64,000 nt of DNA from Biscogniauxia marginata (lineage: Eukaryota; Ascomycota; Sordariomycetes; Xylariales; Xylariaceae). Below are positions 37,501 through 50,475 of the stretch, piece by piece. Positions within the stretch are counted from its first letter, which is position 1. Every line of letters begins with the position of its first letter. The stretch spans positions 124,001 through 188,000 of the forward strand of contig MU404137.1 in the NCBI GenBank assembly GCA_022695795.1, given 5' to 3'. The notes beneath the pieces are model-generated. The model ran no database searches. It worked only from the letters and a program-made list of their open reading frames with translations, and was not told the DNA's origin. A program made the translations under genes and the position numbers.

Positions 37501-40500
37501 TAATTCTTTTTTTGTTTTATTTTTAAATAATTTATAAAAATGGAGGTATTTACGTGGTACTTTCTTTGTTAAATTTTTAAGCTTAGTTACTCGAATTATA
37601 TAAGCGATATATTTCGTTTTTATATTCGTTTTTTTAATGTTATTTATAGTATTTATTTTATAATTCGTAATAATTAACTCCTTTTAATTTTAATTTTAAT
37701 AAAGCGTGTGTATTTCGAAATTTATTCGTGAATTATTTCTTTTAAGTTAATTTATTTCTAGAATTATATCGTGATTTAATATATATATAATATTAAAAAT
37801 GACTTACTCGAGATGTTTTTAAATAGTTATTAAAAAAGAAACTATTTTTTTTAATATTTTAATATTTTCGTAACTAAATATATATTTTTTAAAGTTCCGT
37901 AATTTATATGAATTTTATTTATATATTTATAATATATTGTTTTTTTGAGTTACCTCGATTAAAATATAGTTTTTATTTATTTTTAAGTTTATAAGGGCTT
38001 TATATTCCTTTTTATTATACTCGACCTTAATTATAATGATATTATTAAGTCCTAATTAAACTTCGTATAAAGACTTATTATTTATGGCTTCTCGCTGCCT
38101 TACTAGCGAGAGCCTTTATCGTTTTTTGGTTTTTTACGTTTTCTCTTTTTTAGGTTTTTTTAAGTTGTTATAGCTTTAATGTTTTTCCATTTTTAGGCTT
38201 TTATAAGAGCGTGTTTTTAATAATCGTTATTTAAATAGTTTTTTTAATTACTTTTTAAGTAATAAAGAGTAAAAGGTTTACTTTTTATATAAAACTTTAT
38301 ATATTAAAACTTTAATTTTTTAAGGGCTTTTTTATAACTTAAGTTTATTTTTTGTTAATTTAAAGCCTTTTAAGGTTCTGGATTATCTTTAAATAAAAGA
38401 TATAATTCTCGGATTTATTTATTAAAAGTAACTTAATATCTTTTTATAGATTTATATATATTTCTAAAAACTCTCCCTTTTTTTGAAATATATTTTAACG
38501 ATTTATTTATAACCTAGTTTAGTCGCACGTATTTTTGTTTATTATTTTATTAAGTACTTCTTTATAAAACCGAATAGATTAATATCGTACTTAACTCGTT
38601 TTTCGAGCTAATATGGAAAATATAATTTTTTTTAATTTTGTTTTTTTCGAAACCCGTTTTAAGCAAATTATATATATCGCATAGTATTAAAATATAATAT
38701 ATATAACCCTTAATAATTACTTCATTATTTCTTTTAGAACTTAAATGAAAATAACATGTTTTAAGATAATATAATTATCGTGAAACGTTATTATAAATAT
38801 ATTTATTTTTTTCGTGTTATTACTTTCTAGTTTTTAAGAATAATAACCGGTTTTATTTTTAAAGCTTTTATATACTTAATAAGCGTCGTTAATATAAAAA
38901 TTTTAATGTAACGATATATGTTTTTTGTAACTTTATTATTTTATTTTTATTAAGGTAAAATGTTTCGTTTTTCAGTTGTTTTACTACCTTTAACTCTGGT
39001 TTAAGTTTTTTACTTAATAACTTATTAATTTAATTAGTATTATTTAAGTTTTAATAAACATCGTAATTATTATTTATATAAAACTTTTAATATAAACTAT
39101 TATGTTTATTTTTTTTTTAGTATGTTTCGCATTTATCGTTATTATAATGGTTTTAATATAGTTCATTATAGTTTAACTTAACTTTTAAGTTGTATCTTAG
39201 TTTATAAGTATTATATTTATATAGTAATTCGTTTTCGTTGTATTTTTACTTGGCTTATTTTAGCGTGAAATACTTTAAGTATAAGTAACCGTGCTTTAAA
39301 TAGTCTTAAAAGCTAACTTAATAATATTTATAACTTTTATAAATTATAACAAGTAAATAATAATACCCTAAGTAATGTTTATAAGCTTTTCCTTTATAAT
39401 TTCGATAGATATTATTATTTTCTTTTATAAGGACTTTCTTATCCTTTTTTGCTTTAATAATAGTAATAATAAACACTTAATTTATTTCTTTATTATTTTC
39501 GAAATAAACCCTTATTTTAAAGGTTTTTTTTTTAGGTTAAGGAATCCTTTTTGTTTTTGGTTTTTGTTTTTTAAAACTTCGGTATTCGTTTTTATAATGT
39601 TTTTTTTTTCGTAGTTAAAACATTTAATAGTCGATTTTTTTTGTTTTTTTTGTTTTTTTTAAGTAGCGTTGATTTTAATGGGGTTTAATTTAGTTTTAAT
39701 GCCTTTCTTTGTTTCGGTACCACTTTTATGATTTCCTTTTTTCTGTTAATTGTCGTTTTTTCGCTATACCGTCTTTTTCTTTTTAAGGTATCATTCGAAG
39801 TTTTTGTTATTAATAGTAATTATTATTATAACGTATTTATTAAACTTTTTTAGGTTCCTTTTTTATATAAATTTATTTTATATAATTTATTTTATATGGT
39901 TTTTTAGTTTTTAATAAAATAAGTAATATAAGCTTTTAATAAGTAGTTATAACTAACTTGCGAGTTTTTTGAACTTAATAACGTAATTTAAGGCTTTTTT
40001 ATTTTGTTGTAATTTATAAAGTCGAGCTTCGGTTTATTACTTAAGAATTAAACTGCTAAATATAAACTTAAGTTATTTTTTAAACTTTTTATAAACTTTA
40101 AAGACCTTTTTTATATCTTTTTAAGCGTTTTATTTATTATTTAAATAATTTTTTAATATTAATTAAAACCAAATTAAGGTAGTTTTAATAAGGAGTTAAG
40201 ATATTATAAGAACTTTTTATTTCTTAGTAATAATTATTTTATGATAAAACTATAAATAAGTTCCGGTTTAAATTAAAAATCCTTTTAAATTACTCGATTT
40301 ATTATACTTATTAGGTGTAATTAGTTTAAAACCTTTTATATCGGGGGTTGTTATGTCGTTTTCGTCGTTTAAGCTGTTAAAGTCGTTATTATTTAAGGGT
40401 GGCTCCGGCTATTTATTTTTAGAAGGTAGGGGTTGTTTTACTTATTTATTTTTTAAGTGCTTTTTTCTCCTTTTTTTTTCTTTCTTAGACGATTCTTTTT

Positions 40501-40757
40501 ATTAGGCTTTAAAGGTGTCTTTCTAGGACTTTTTTTTAGTTGTAATTATAATTAATTCTTATGTTAATTCTTTTAAATCCTTTTTTTATATCGTAAAAGA
40601 ATTTAAAGCTTTCGTTTAAAAGCTTGTTAATTGTTATTTTTTTACTTGTTTTTTTTGTTGCTTTCTAGTTTTAAGGGGTATGCTTATCCTAGGACGGTTT
40701 AATTAAGAGTCTTTTTTCTTAAATTAATATTAAGTATTAATTAAAGAGCTATTAAAA

Positions 40758-41160
40758 TGTAACGAATCTCCTTGTATGTTCTTAGTTAATTAACCTTATA
40801 AATAAATACGTATTAAGGTTTTTTTAATTTAAAGATAATAATAAATCGAGGTTAGTTTAAAAGGTTTATAATGCTTTATTTATTAAAAAGATTTTAAGGT
40901 ATTTTCATTATAATATTAAAAAGTAATTATAGTTTTAAATTAATAACTAAAAAACGAGAAATTAATTACATAAGAAATTCTAATCTTTTTATACTCGTTT
41001 TTCTTTTTATATAAATAAAGTAAATAATAAATCATATATTCTTAATCCATTATTCATTATTCGTTAAATAGTGAATTATACATTTTTAATCCACTATTTA
41101 TTATTCACCTTTTTTTTAATCACGTGACCCGCATGTGCTTATGTTTCAATGGTCATAATA
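40758..41160 (-). repeat. 5' LTR of the minus-strand Gypsy element
   Basis: 403 bp, starting TGTAACGAATCTCC and ending GGTCATAATA on the plus strand. Differences from the partner LTR are mostly C/T and G/A transitions. Confidence 0.85.
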
Positions 41161-41559
41161 ATAACTTACTTATTTATAAAACATATTAATATATAATATA
41201 ATTTATTAATAATATAATAATGTTTTATAATTTTATAATTTATAATTTATAAATTTCTCGTTTAAATTATTTTTAACTTTAAAATTTTAAACTTTTCTTT
41301 TTAAAAAAACAAATAATAAAAAATAGCCTTTTTAAACTAAAAAAACGTTTATTTTTATATAATAATTATAATAAATAATAATATTTTTTAATTAAAACTT
41401 TGTTTTCTTTATAATTTATTTTTATAATAATATTTATATTTTATAATTACTTTACTTTTTTTTTTAAATTTTTTTAAAACATTGAAATATAAATACCTTT
41501 TATAAGCATCTACGACTTTTAAAACCCATCTTTATATATCAAGTTGCATCTGCCATGTT

Positions 41560-42110
41560 TAAGCGAAGCGACGCACTTAACACTGCCATCCCCTAAATGA
41601 CCGCGGAATCCGCATAACCTGGCAGGCTCATCAAAGCACTGCTAATACCACCACGCCACCTTGTATGCAATGTATGCAGATTCGTATCGATTATTAGTTG
41701 ATCTCCTTAATGGACTGCCCTTGTATGGCGTCTACGCCTTCGTGACGGGACCTGTAAGAAACCGAAGTACACTTTGCTCGGAAATGACCAACCAATGGAA
41801 AATAGATACAAATCAGTGACAAGGTTTCTTTTTCAGCTCTCCTGCACAACTATCACAAGCCTAAGCCTTCTTAATAGGGAACCATTGCTATTAAAGAGTC
41901 AAAGGCGCTTAATGATAAAGCCGGATCGAATGCAACATGTAAGGGTACCAATATTATGTGTTGTTACGCTGGAGAGGGAAGGTCTCTCCAGCTCTAATCT
42001 ACTACGAAGGTATTATATACAAGCTTGGTGCATTGGCCACATGCCTAGTGCATAGGCCACAGCCATGGTCACGTGTTTGTGACACAACATCTCACTTTAT
42101 TTAACTTTAC
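41560..42110. other. Non-RIPed island 3, no supported gene
   Basis: About 550 bp of ordinary composition between the two Gypsy elements. A 93-residue frame (41774-42055) has no family or splice support. The right edge has GTCACGTGTTTGTGACACAACA, which resembles the LTR end region with its CACGTG box, so an old LTR fragment may lie at about 42066-42110. Confidence 0.4.
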
Positions 42111-42911
42111 TTATCATCCTTTTTTCTATATAAAAAAAAGATAAAAAAAGATATAAAAATTATTAATTAAATCTTTATTTAATTAATTCATTTTCATTTA
42201 ATATATTAATTATAATAATTAAATATTAAATATTTATTTTTATTAATTTTAATAAATTATATAATTTATTTATTATATATTTATTATAAAATTAAATAAC
42301 TAGTTTTTTATATTTTTAATAAATTTATTTTAAAATATTAAAAAACTGATATTAATATTAAAAATGTTAAAACATTTTTTTAAATTTATATAAGTAATTA
42401 TTATTCTAATTTATTTATTTATTTTATTTAAAGGTTATAATTTTTAATTAATAAGGTATATTATAAATATCGTTAAAATTAACTTAATTTTAATTTAATT
42501 TAATTTAATTTATATTTTAGTTTATTACTTATAAATGTTTTTTATTAAATAATAAATTTATTAATTAAAACATTTTATTTAATTAATATAAAATAATAAA
42601 TAATATTACATTATATATAATTAAATTTAAAAATTAAATTTATAAAAAAACCTTAATTAAAACTTTATAAATTACGATTTTTATTATTAAATTATTACTT
42701 TTTTATATTATATATATAAATAAAAAGCCTTCTTTTAATTATTTCTAACCACCCAGAAAATATCTTTTATATTAAATTTAATAAAAAAGGGAAAAATCCT
42801 AATATTAACTTAAAACCTCGTTAAAAACTATGTTTTAACTTTATTTATATAATATAATAGTAATATATAAGTGGAAAAATTAAGTTATTATTATTATTTT
42901 ATTAAGTTTAA

Positions 42912-43356
42912 TGTTACGAAACTTCCCTGTGCTGTGTCACGTGTGGATCACATGACCAGAAAAGCGGCGCTAAGCGCTTGATTGGGAAAGAACGCCGATG
43001 GATCAATAAATCATGAATGGGAGATTTATGATTTAATAATTTAATGGATCATTAAATCATGAATGGGAAATTAATAATTTAATGATTTACTTGATAATAG
43101 GAAGGGAAGAACGGGTATAAGTAAATTAAGGTTCCCTATATATCTAGTTATTTATTTTCGTTTTTTAGCTATTAATTTAAGACTATAATTACTTTTTGAT
43201 ATTATAGTGAGAGTACCTTAAAACCTCTTTAATAAATATAACATTATGAATTAATTGAACCAATCTTAACCCACTATTACTTATAAATCAAGAAAACCTA
43301 ATACGTACTTACCTATAAAGTTAACTAACTAGAAACACATAGGGAAGTTCGTCACA
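42912..43356 (+). repeat. 5' LTR of the plus-strand Gypsy element
   Basis: 445 bp, TGTTACGAAACTTCCCTG...GGGAAGTTCGTCACA. Contains CACGTG at about 42937. Its left half is less mutated than the 3' LTR, its right half more so, showing patchy RIP. Confidence 0.92.
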
Positions 43357-46300
43357 TTTTAATAGCTCTTTAATCAGTGCTTAACATTGGTTTAGAAGAA
43401 AGGACTTTTAGTTGAATAGTCCCAGGACAAGCATGCCCCCTAAGACTAAAGGGTAACAAAAAAAAAAACAAATAAAAGAATAACAATTAATAAGCTCTTA
43501 AACGAAAGCTTTAAGTCCTTTTACGGTATAACAAAAAGGTTTAAAAGAACCAACATAAGAATCCATTATAGTTATAGCTAAAAAAGAGTCATAAAAGGAC
43601 ATCTCGAAAGATTAGCAAAAAAAAGCATTTAAGGAAGAAGAAAAGGAGGAGGAAGAAATACCTAAAGAAGAAAACAAATAAGCAAAATAACCCCTACCTC
43701 CTAAAGATAAGCAACCACCCTTAGACGATAGCAACCCCAACGACTTAAACGACGAAAATAATATAATAACTCCTAATATAAAGAGTTTTAAACTAATTAC
43801 ACTTAGTAAATATAATAAGTTAAGCGATTTAAAAGGATTTTTAATTTAAGCTAAAACCTATTTATAGTTCTATTATAAAACGATTACTACTAAAAAATAA
43901 AAGGTTTTCACGGTATTCTAGTTCCTTGCCGAAACCGCTTTAACCTAGTTTTAACCAGTGTTAAAAGATCATTTAGATAACGGATTAAACGCCTAAAAAA
44001 ATACGAAAAAAGTCTTTAAGAATTATAAGGAGTTTGAAAAACAACTTAGGTTTATATTTAGCAATTTAATCTTTAAGTAATAAGCTAAAGCTCGATTTTA
44101 TAAACTACGACAAAATAAGAAGGCTTTAAATTACGCTATTAAGTTTAAGAAACTCGTAAACTAATTATAACTATTTATTAAAAGCTTATATTACTTGTTT
44201 TATTAAGGGTTAAAAAACTATATAAAAAATGAGTTATATAAAACAAACCTATATAAAGAAAGGAACCCAGGAAAGTTTAATAACTACGTTATAATAGCAA
44301 TTGCTATTAATAACGAGAATTTCGAACGGTACCTTAAAAAGAAAAAGACGATATAACGAAGGAATAGCGACCAACTAAAGGAAGGAAATCATAAAAGCGG
44401 TGCCGGAACCAGGAAAGGCATTAGAACTAAGTTAAACCCCATTAAAATTAACGTTATTTAAAAGGAACAAAAAAAAACGAAATAAATTAACTATTAAGTG
44501 TTTTAACTATAAAAAGAAAGGACACTATAAAAACGAATGCCGAAGTCCTAAGAAATAGAAACTAAGAATAAGAGGGATTCCTTAACTCGAGAAAAGAGTC
44601 GCCGAGGCAAGGGTTTAATTCGAAAATAATGAAGAAATAAATTAAGTATTTATTATTAATATTATCAAGGCAGAAAAAATCGAGAAAACCCTTATAAAAA
44701 AAGTCTATAAATTTTATTAAGTTAATCGCAAAAACTATTTAAAGAATAACCATTCGTATTTAAGATATCTTACATTAAAACAAGCTAAATAAGGATATAA
44801 CGAAAGCGAATTACTATACAAATACGATAATTATAAGCTAGGATACGACTTAAGAATTAAGTTAAACTATAGTGATTTACATTAAAGCCACTATAAAAAC
44901 GATAAATACAAAACCTACTAAGAGAAAAGCCAGCATAATAACTTAAATTAAAGGTTTTATATAAATAATAGCTATAATATCTATTAAAGCTTAAGGGAAT
45001 ATATATCGTTATATTAAAGCTTTTACATTAACGACACTTATTAAATACATAAAAGTTTTAAGGATAAAGCCGGTTACTATCCTTAAAAACTAAAAAGTGA
45101 CGACACGAAAAAAAATGAGTGTATTTGCGATAACACCTTATAATAGCTATATTACCTTAAAGCATGTTATTTTCACTTAAATTCCGAAAGAAGTTACAAA
45201 GTAATGGCTAGAGGTTGTATATATTATATTTCGGTATTATGCGACATACACGACTTACTTAAAGCAGGTTTCGAAAAAAACGAGATTAAGGAAGAATTAT
45301 GGGAATTATAAAAAAGATTACATTTTTTATAATGGCTCGAAAAACGAATTAAATACGACACTAATTTATTCGGCTTTATAGAGAAACACTTAATAAAGTA
45401 GTAAGTAAAAACACGTGCGACTAAACAGGGCTATAAACGAATCACTAAAACATACCTTAAAAAAGGAGGAAAGTTTCTAGAAATTAATATAAACCTAAGG
45501 AGAGATATCGAAATACCCTTAATAAATAAACTTAAAAATTACTCTTTTTATTTAAGGATAATTTAGAACTTTAAGAAATTCCGAGTTAACAAAACGGACT
45601 TAAGTTATAAAAAGGGTCTCGAAAAAGAATTAAAGTTTTAATATACAAGGTTTTATATAAAGAATAAACCTTTTACCTCCTATTACGTAAAGGGTAATTA
45701 AAGAAATTGTTTAAGTAATGATTACTGGAAACACGCTTTTATGAAAGCCTAAGAATAAAAGGACATCTAGGCTATAACAACTAAAAGAAAACCAAAAAGG
45801 AAGGGACGTGGAAAACTAAAAAAACGGTAAAGGCTCTCGCTAGTAAGGCAGCGAGAAGCTATAAATAACAAATCCTTATATAAAGTCCAGTCAGGACTTA
45901 ATAACACTATTATAACTAAAGTTAAGTATAATAAAAAGGAGTATAAAGCCTTAATAAATTTAAGAATAAACAAAAGCTATATCTTAATAAAGGTAACTTA
46001 AAAAAACAGAATATTATAAGTATATAAATAAAGTCTATATAAGCTATAAAACTTTAAAGAAAATATGTTTAATTACGAAAATAATAAGGTGCTAAGAGAA
46101 ATAATTCCTTTCTCGGTAATTATTTAAAGACATCTCGAATAAATTAATCTTAACATTATATACATATTAAATCATAATATAATCTTAAGAATAAATTGGC
46201 TTAAAAGAAGTAATTCACGAATAAATTTCGAGATAAACATGCTTTATTAAGATTAAAAACAAAAGGAGTTAACCATTATAAGTTACGAGATAAATACCGT

Positions 46301-49300
46301 AAATAACTCTAGAGAAACGGATATAAAAACGAAACATATCGCTTATATAATTTAAGTAACTAAGCCTAAAAATCTAGCGAAAAAAGTACCACGCAAGTAC
46401 CTTCGTTTCTATAAATTATTTAGAAATAAAATAAAAGAAGAATTACTAAAACACAACTAATAGGATTATTAAATATACTTTAAGAAAGGAAAATAGCTAA
46501 AATTATTTCTAGTGTATTTTATAAATCAGGAAAAATAAAGAGCATTATAAAAGGGAATTTAAGAGGATCTCAATAAAGGATATATTCGAGAATCCAAATC
46601 CTCGTTAAGATACCTAGCGATCATGGTACCTAAAATCGACAAAAACGGGAAGTAACATGTTAATAAAAAAGGAAACCTAGTATAGCGACGAGTAATCAAT
46701 TACCAACACTTTAATAAAATAACTAAAAAAAACGGATATTCGTTACTATTAATAAAACTTATAAAAGAATAAATTAATAAGGCCTAAATCTTCATAGCAC
46801 TAAACCTTCGTAATAAATACTATATAATTAAAATGGCTAAGGGATACGAATAATATATAGCCTTTTAAACGATATATAGATATTATAAGTACAAAGTTAT
46901 GCTATTTGGATTTATTAACATACTCGCTATATTTCAATATATAATTATAATAGTTTTTCGCAAGTTTCTAGATAAATTTGTATTTATTTACTTAGACGAT
47001 ATACTAATTTACTTAAAAAACGAGAAGGAATATAAAGAACATATAAAGCAAGTGTTAAAAGCCCTAGAAAAAGTAAATCTACTTATTTATCCGATTAAAA
47101 GTGAATAACATATCAAGAAACTAAACTATTTAAGGTTTATAATAAGTCTAGGAGAAATTCGCATTTAAAAAGGAAAAATAACAATAGTTAAGAATTAATT
47201 AAAACCTAAGAATGTTATAAACGTACGCGCATTTTTTGGCTTTATTAATTATATCAAATAACTCATTAAAGATTTCGGGCGTATTATTAAACTATTAACG
47301 GAATTAACTACCTTAATAAAAACAAGAAAGGCTTTTCATTTTATTAAAAAAGCTAAATAGGCTTTTTAGTAATTAAAGGAAGTTGTAACTAGTGAGGTTA
47401 TATGTAAACTTCTAAATGAAAATAAAAAGAAACGACTAAGGATAAACGCTTTAGATTTCGCCATTAAAGCAGTCCTAGAGCAATTAAAAGACAATGGGAA
47501 ATAGTACCTAGTCGCGTACTTATTTAAAGCACTATATAGTGCTAAATTAAACTATTAAATTTATAACAAGGAACTATTAATAATCATTAAAGCACTAAAA
47601 AAATAGAAATCATGACTTAACAAAACTAAAGAACCTATTAACATTTATTTAAACTATAAAAACTTTATATAATTCATAATAATATAAACGCTTAATTAAA
47701 GATATAAGCGTTAAATGATTTTTTTGTTTAAGTTTAATTTTAAAATCCAGTACATTAAGGGAAAGGAAAATATCTAAGTAGATCTTCTTAGTAAAAAAGG
47801 AGATTATAAATTAAAAATTAATAAAAGAGATATTTAAATGTTTAAATAACAAAATAACAAATTAGTTGTATTAGCTTATATGCGAATTAATATAAGAGAC
47901 TAGAAATAACGGTTTAAAGAAAATTACAATTAAAAAGAAAAACAATTATAGTCTTAATAAGGATCTAGCGACGAACTTCTTTTATATAAGGAAAAGGTAT
48001 ATATATTAAAATAAGTATAGAATGAATTCGTTAAAGAATTTCACGAACATTCTTTATACGGCTACTAAGGGATTTTCAAAATAATAAAACGATTTTAAAA
48101 AGAATTCGACTTTCTAGAAATACGATAAACAGTTAAAAGAATTATAAAGAATTATAACATTTATAATAAGGCTAAAGCATCACGACATAAACCATACGAA
48201 CTATTATAATCAACTTAAATACTTAATAAAGCATGGAATACCATTATATAGGACTTCGTAATGAAACTTCTAGAGTTAAAAGATCCTACTATAGGAGTAC
48301 ATTATAACAGCATATAAGTAATTGTTAATAAACTCACGAAATACGCTTACTTCTTATTATTTAACGAATTAAGCATAGTAAAATAATTAGTTTTTAGCTT
48401 CTTAAAAGAATATGTTAATAAATATAAGCTATTAAAACGCGTTATTTTAAATAGAAATAAATTATTTACGTCGAAATTTTAAACTAACTTAATAAAATAA
48501 ATAAGAATTAAATAAAAATTATTTATAGCATATTACCCCTAAATAGACGGGCAAATAAAAAGATTAAACTAGATAATAAAACAATATTTACGAAGTTATA
48601 TTAACTAGGAAATAAATAACTAGGTAAAATTACTATTAATAGCCTAAATAACATATAACACTTCGATTAACGAAGACATAAAGATGTTACTACACGAGGC
48701 AGTGTACAGGCAAAAGGCAGAAGCTTAAAAACAACTAATCGAACTCACAAAAGCACCAAGAGTCGAAATAAAGGCCCCGAGAGCAAAAGTACTATCCGAA
48801 AAAATCTAGGTAGTATAATAACAGCTATAAAAAGAATTATAATTTATTTAAAATAAAATAATAAAGTATTATAATAAAAAAAGAATTAAAGAACTAATTC
48901 TTAAGAAAAGAAATATAGTTTATTTATTTCGCTAACGACAAAGCGTAATATTAAAAACACTTTAAATTAAAATAAAGCAACTTAACGAAAAACTTAAATT
49001 TAAAAAATTGGGACTATATAAAATCGAGAAGATTATTTCGAAAGTTAATTATAAGTTAACACTACTAAAAAGATCTAGAATATATCTTGTATTTTATATT
49101 TCACTCTTAAAACTAGCATTAAATAACGCCATACTAAAAAACTAACTAGAATTTAAAAAAAACTCAAATAAGTACGAAATAAAAAAAATACTAGATTTAA
49201 AATAAGTCGGAGGTTAGTTATAATACCTTGTTAAGTGGGAAAAATACCTACCGAAAGAAAATACTTAGGAACTACTTAAATATTTGAAGAACTTAATAGA

Positions 49301-49399
49301 GGAAATTAAGGTTTTTTATCGCTAAAACCCAAACCGGCTAAGAAGGCCTGAACGTCAAAGTCCGGGTCTTGTTAAGAAGAATCGAGGAAGGAAGGAGGG

Positions 49400-49935
49400 A
49401 AGGGCTCGGAAGTAGGCAAGTTCTATGCGAATTTAAACCGACGTTACTCTTCTTCCTTACGTTGCGATTCTTTAATAAGGCGCTTTTATTTCGCCTTTTC
49501 ACGCTTAACGCGCTTTAACTTTTCGATAAAGTTTAAACCGCATATAATTATTTTTTTTTAATTTTTTAAACTAAAAACGACGTTAAGTACGAAGGCGATA
49601 AACGCGAATTATCGCTACCTCCTAGTGTGTTTTAGCTTTTTTTAATTCGTTTTCGATTTTTTAAAACTACTTAATAATCTCGGTTACACTACTCTTAAAA
49701 ATGCCAAAAACGTCGCATTAAGTACGGTTTATCTAGATATATTTATTATAACGATTAGATTCGTCGGAAGTAATACATTCCTTCTCGTTATAATCGTAAT
49801 AAAAACAAGGTATTTCCTTTTAACCTTTAAAAATAACTAAGTCCATTAAAGCTAATTTATTTTTAACTTGCTTCCAGGCACGACGAGAAATTTCGGGAAT
49901 TTCTTCGCGGTTTTTTATGACTTAATAAAATATGT
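49400..49935 (-). pseudogene. Relic of an antisense Cys-bearing/coiled-coil ORF in the plus-strand Gypsy element
   Basis: Between the chromodomain and the 3' LTR, opposite to gag-pol, the minus strand reads SRRAWKQVKNKLALMDLVIF, then KEIPCFYYDYNEKECITSDE, ESNRYNKYI, CDVFGIFKSS and further on EKLKRVKREKAK and RLIKESQRKEEE, interrupted by stops. Order and wording parallel the frame at 34079-34570 in the other element. The Cys/Tyr positions suggest a zinc-binding motif partly lost to C-to-T changes, followed by a basic coiled coil. An antisense accessory gene of this kind is not part of the core gag-pol set. Confidence 0.55.
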
Positions 49936-50030
49936 TAAAGTGGGAGAAAAAACTTATTAACTAAAGAAGAAATAACTGGGTTATACTTTCTTTTATCTTT
50001 GAGACAAAGATTCTCAAAGGGGAAGAATAA

Positions 50031-50475
50031 TGTTACGAAACTTCCTTGTGTTATGTCACGTGTAAATCACATAACTAAAAAAGCGGCGCTAAGCGCTTAA
50101 TTAGGAAAGAACGCCGATAAATTAATAAATCATAAATGGGAGATTCATGATTTAATAATTTAATAAATCATTAAATCATAAATGAGAAATTAATGATTTA
50201 ATAATTTACTTAATAATAGGAAGAGAAGAACGAGTATAAATAGATCAAGGTTCCTTATGTATTTAGTTATTTATTCTCGTTTTTTAGTTATTAATCTAAG
50301 ATTATAATCACTCTTTGATACTATAATGAAAGTACCTTGAAACCTCTCTAACGAACATAACATTATAAATTAATTGAACTAATCTTAACCCATTATTACC
50401 TATAAATCAAGAAAACCTAGTACGTACTCACCTGTGAAGTCAGCTGACTAGGAACACACAGGGAGGTTCGTCACA
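50031..50475 (+). repeat. 3' LTR of the plus-strand Gypsy element
   Basis: 445 bp, exactly the length of the 5' LTR, differing by transitions. It directly follows the polypurine tract and precedes the TTTAA duplication. Confidence 0.92.

Larger units (their letters stand above)
33569..41160 (-). mobile_element. Full-length Ty3/Gypsy element, minus orientation, RIPed
   Basis: LTRs lie at 33569-33975 (3' LTR) and 40758-41160 (5' LTR), reading TGTTA...TCACA on the minus strand once RIP changes are allowed for. Flanking 5 bp are GTAAC (33564-33568) and ATAAC (41161-41165): a target duplication with one transition. The polypurine tract lies beside the 3' LTR (plus strand TTATTCTTCCCCTTCGAGAATCTTT, 33976-34000). 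The interior corresponds to gag-pol of the other element but is riddled with stops; the plus strand is T-rich, as expected for an A-rich coding strand lying on minus. The polymerase motif reads YLND (36949-36960) where Y-x-D-D is expected, and the gag ATG corresponds to ATA near 40678. Not functional. Confidence 0.88.
33217..41189. mobile_element. Foldback element split by a Gypsy insertion
   Basis: The left arm and most of the right arm lie at 33217-33568 (ATATAAAATCGACTTTTTCAAAAATTTATAACTTTG... and its reverse complement ending GTCGATTTTATATAAAAAATTAAGTAAC). The last 24 bases of the right end, CTTACTTATTTATAAAACATATTAA, appear at 41165-41189 on the far side of the Gypsy element 33569-41160. 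Joined across the insertion the two parts make one copy of about 370 bp with family ends, so the foldback element was there first. Confidence 0.75.
42912..50475 (+). mobile_element. Full-length Ty3/Gypsy chromovirus-type element, RIPed
   Basis: 7,564 bp bounded by 445-bp LTRs, both TGTTACG...TCGTCACA, and by a perfect TTTAA duplication (42907-42911 and 50476-50480). The order of relics on plus is gag with a CCHC knuckle whose second Cys reads Tyr (44499-44540), reverse transcriptase with intact YLDD (46989-47000) in a short open frame 46899-47108 (KFVFIYLDDILIYLKN), RNase H (NALDFAIKAVLEQ, about 47450), integrase with Tyr at two expected zinc Cys (NYNIYNKAKAS, 48150-48180), and a chromodomain remnant (YLVKWEKYLPKENT, about 49223). 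A polypurine tract AAAGGGGAAGAATAA (50016-50030) abuts the 3' LTR. Many TAA/TAG stops make it inactive. A gag start is likely at 43433 (MPPKTKG then stop). Confidence 0.93.

Noticed and set aside
39375..39614. 79-residue hydrophobic frame on plus
   Set aside because: It is antisense to the gag region of the minus-strand Gypsy element and owes its Phe/Ile richness to T-rich sequence.
41774..42055. 93-residue frame in island 3
   Set aside because: No recognisable domain, splice support or codon pattern to back it.
46899..47108. 69-residue open frame with YLDD
   Set aside because: It is a chance-open piece of reverse transcriptase within the broken Gypsy element, not a gene of its own.
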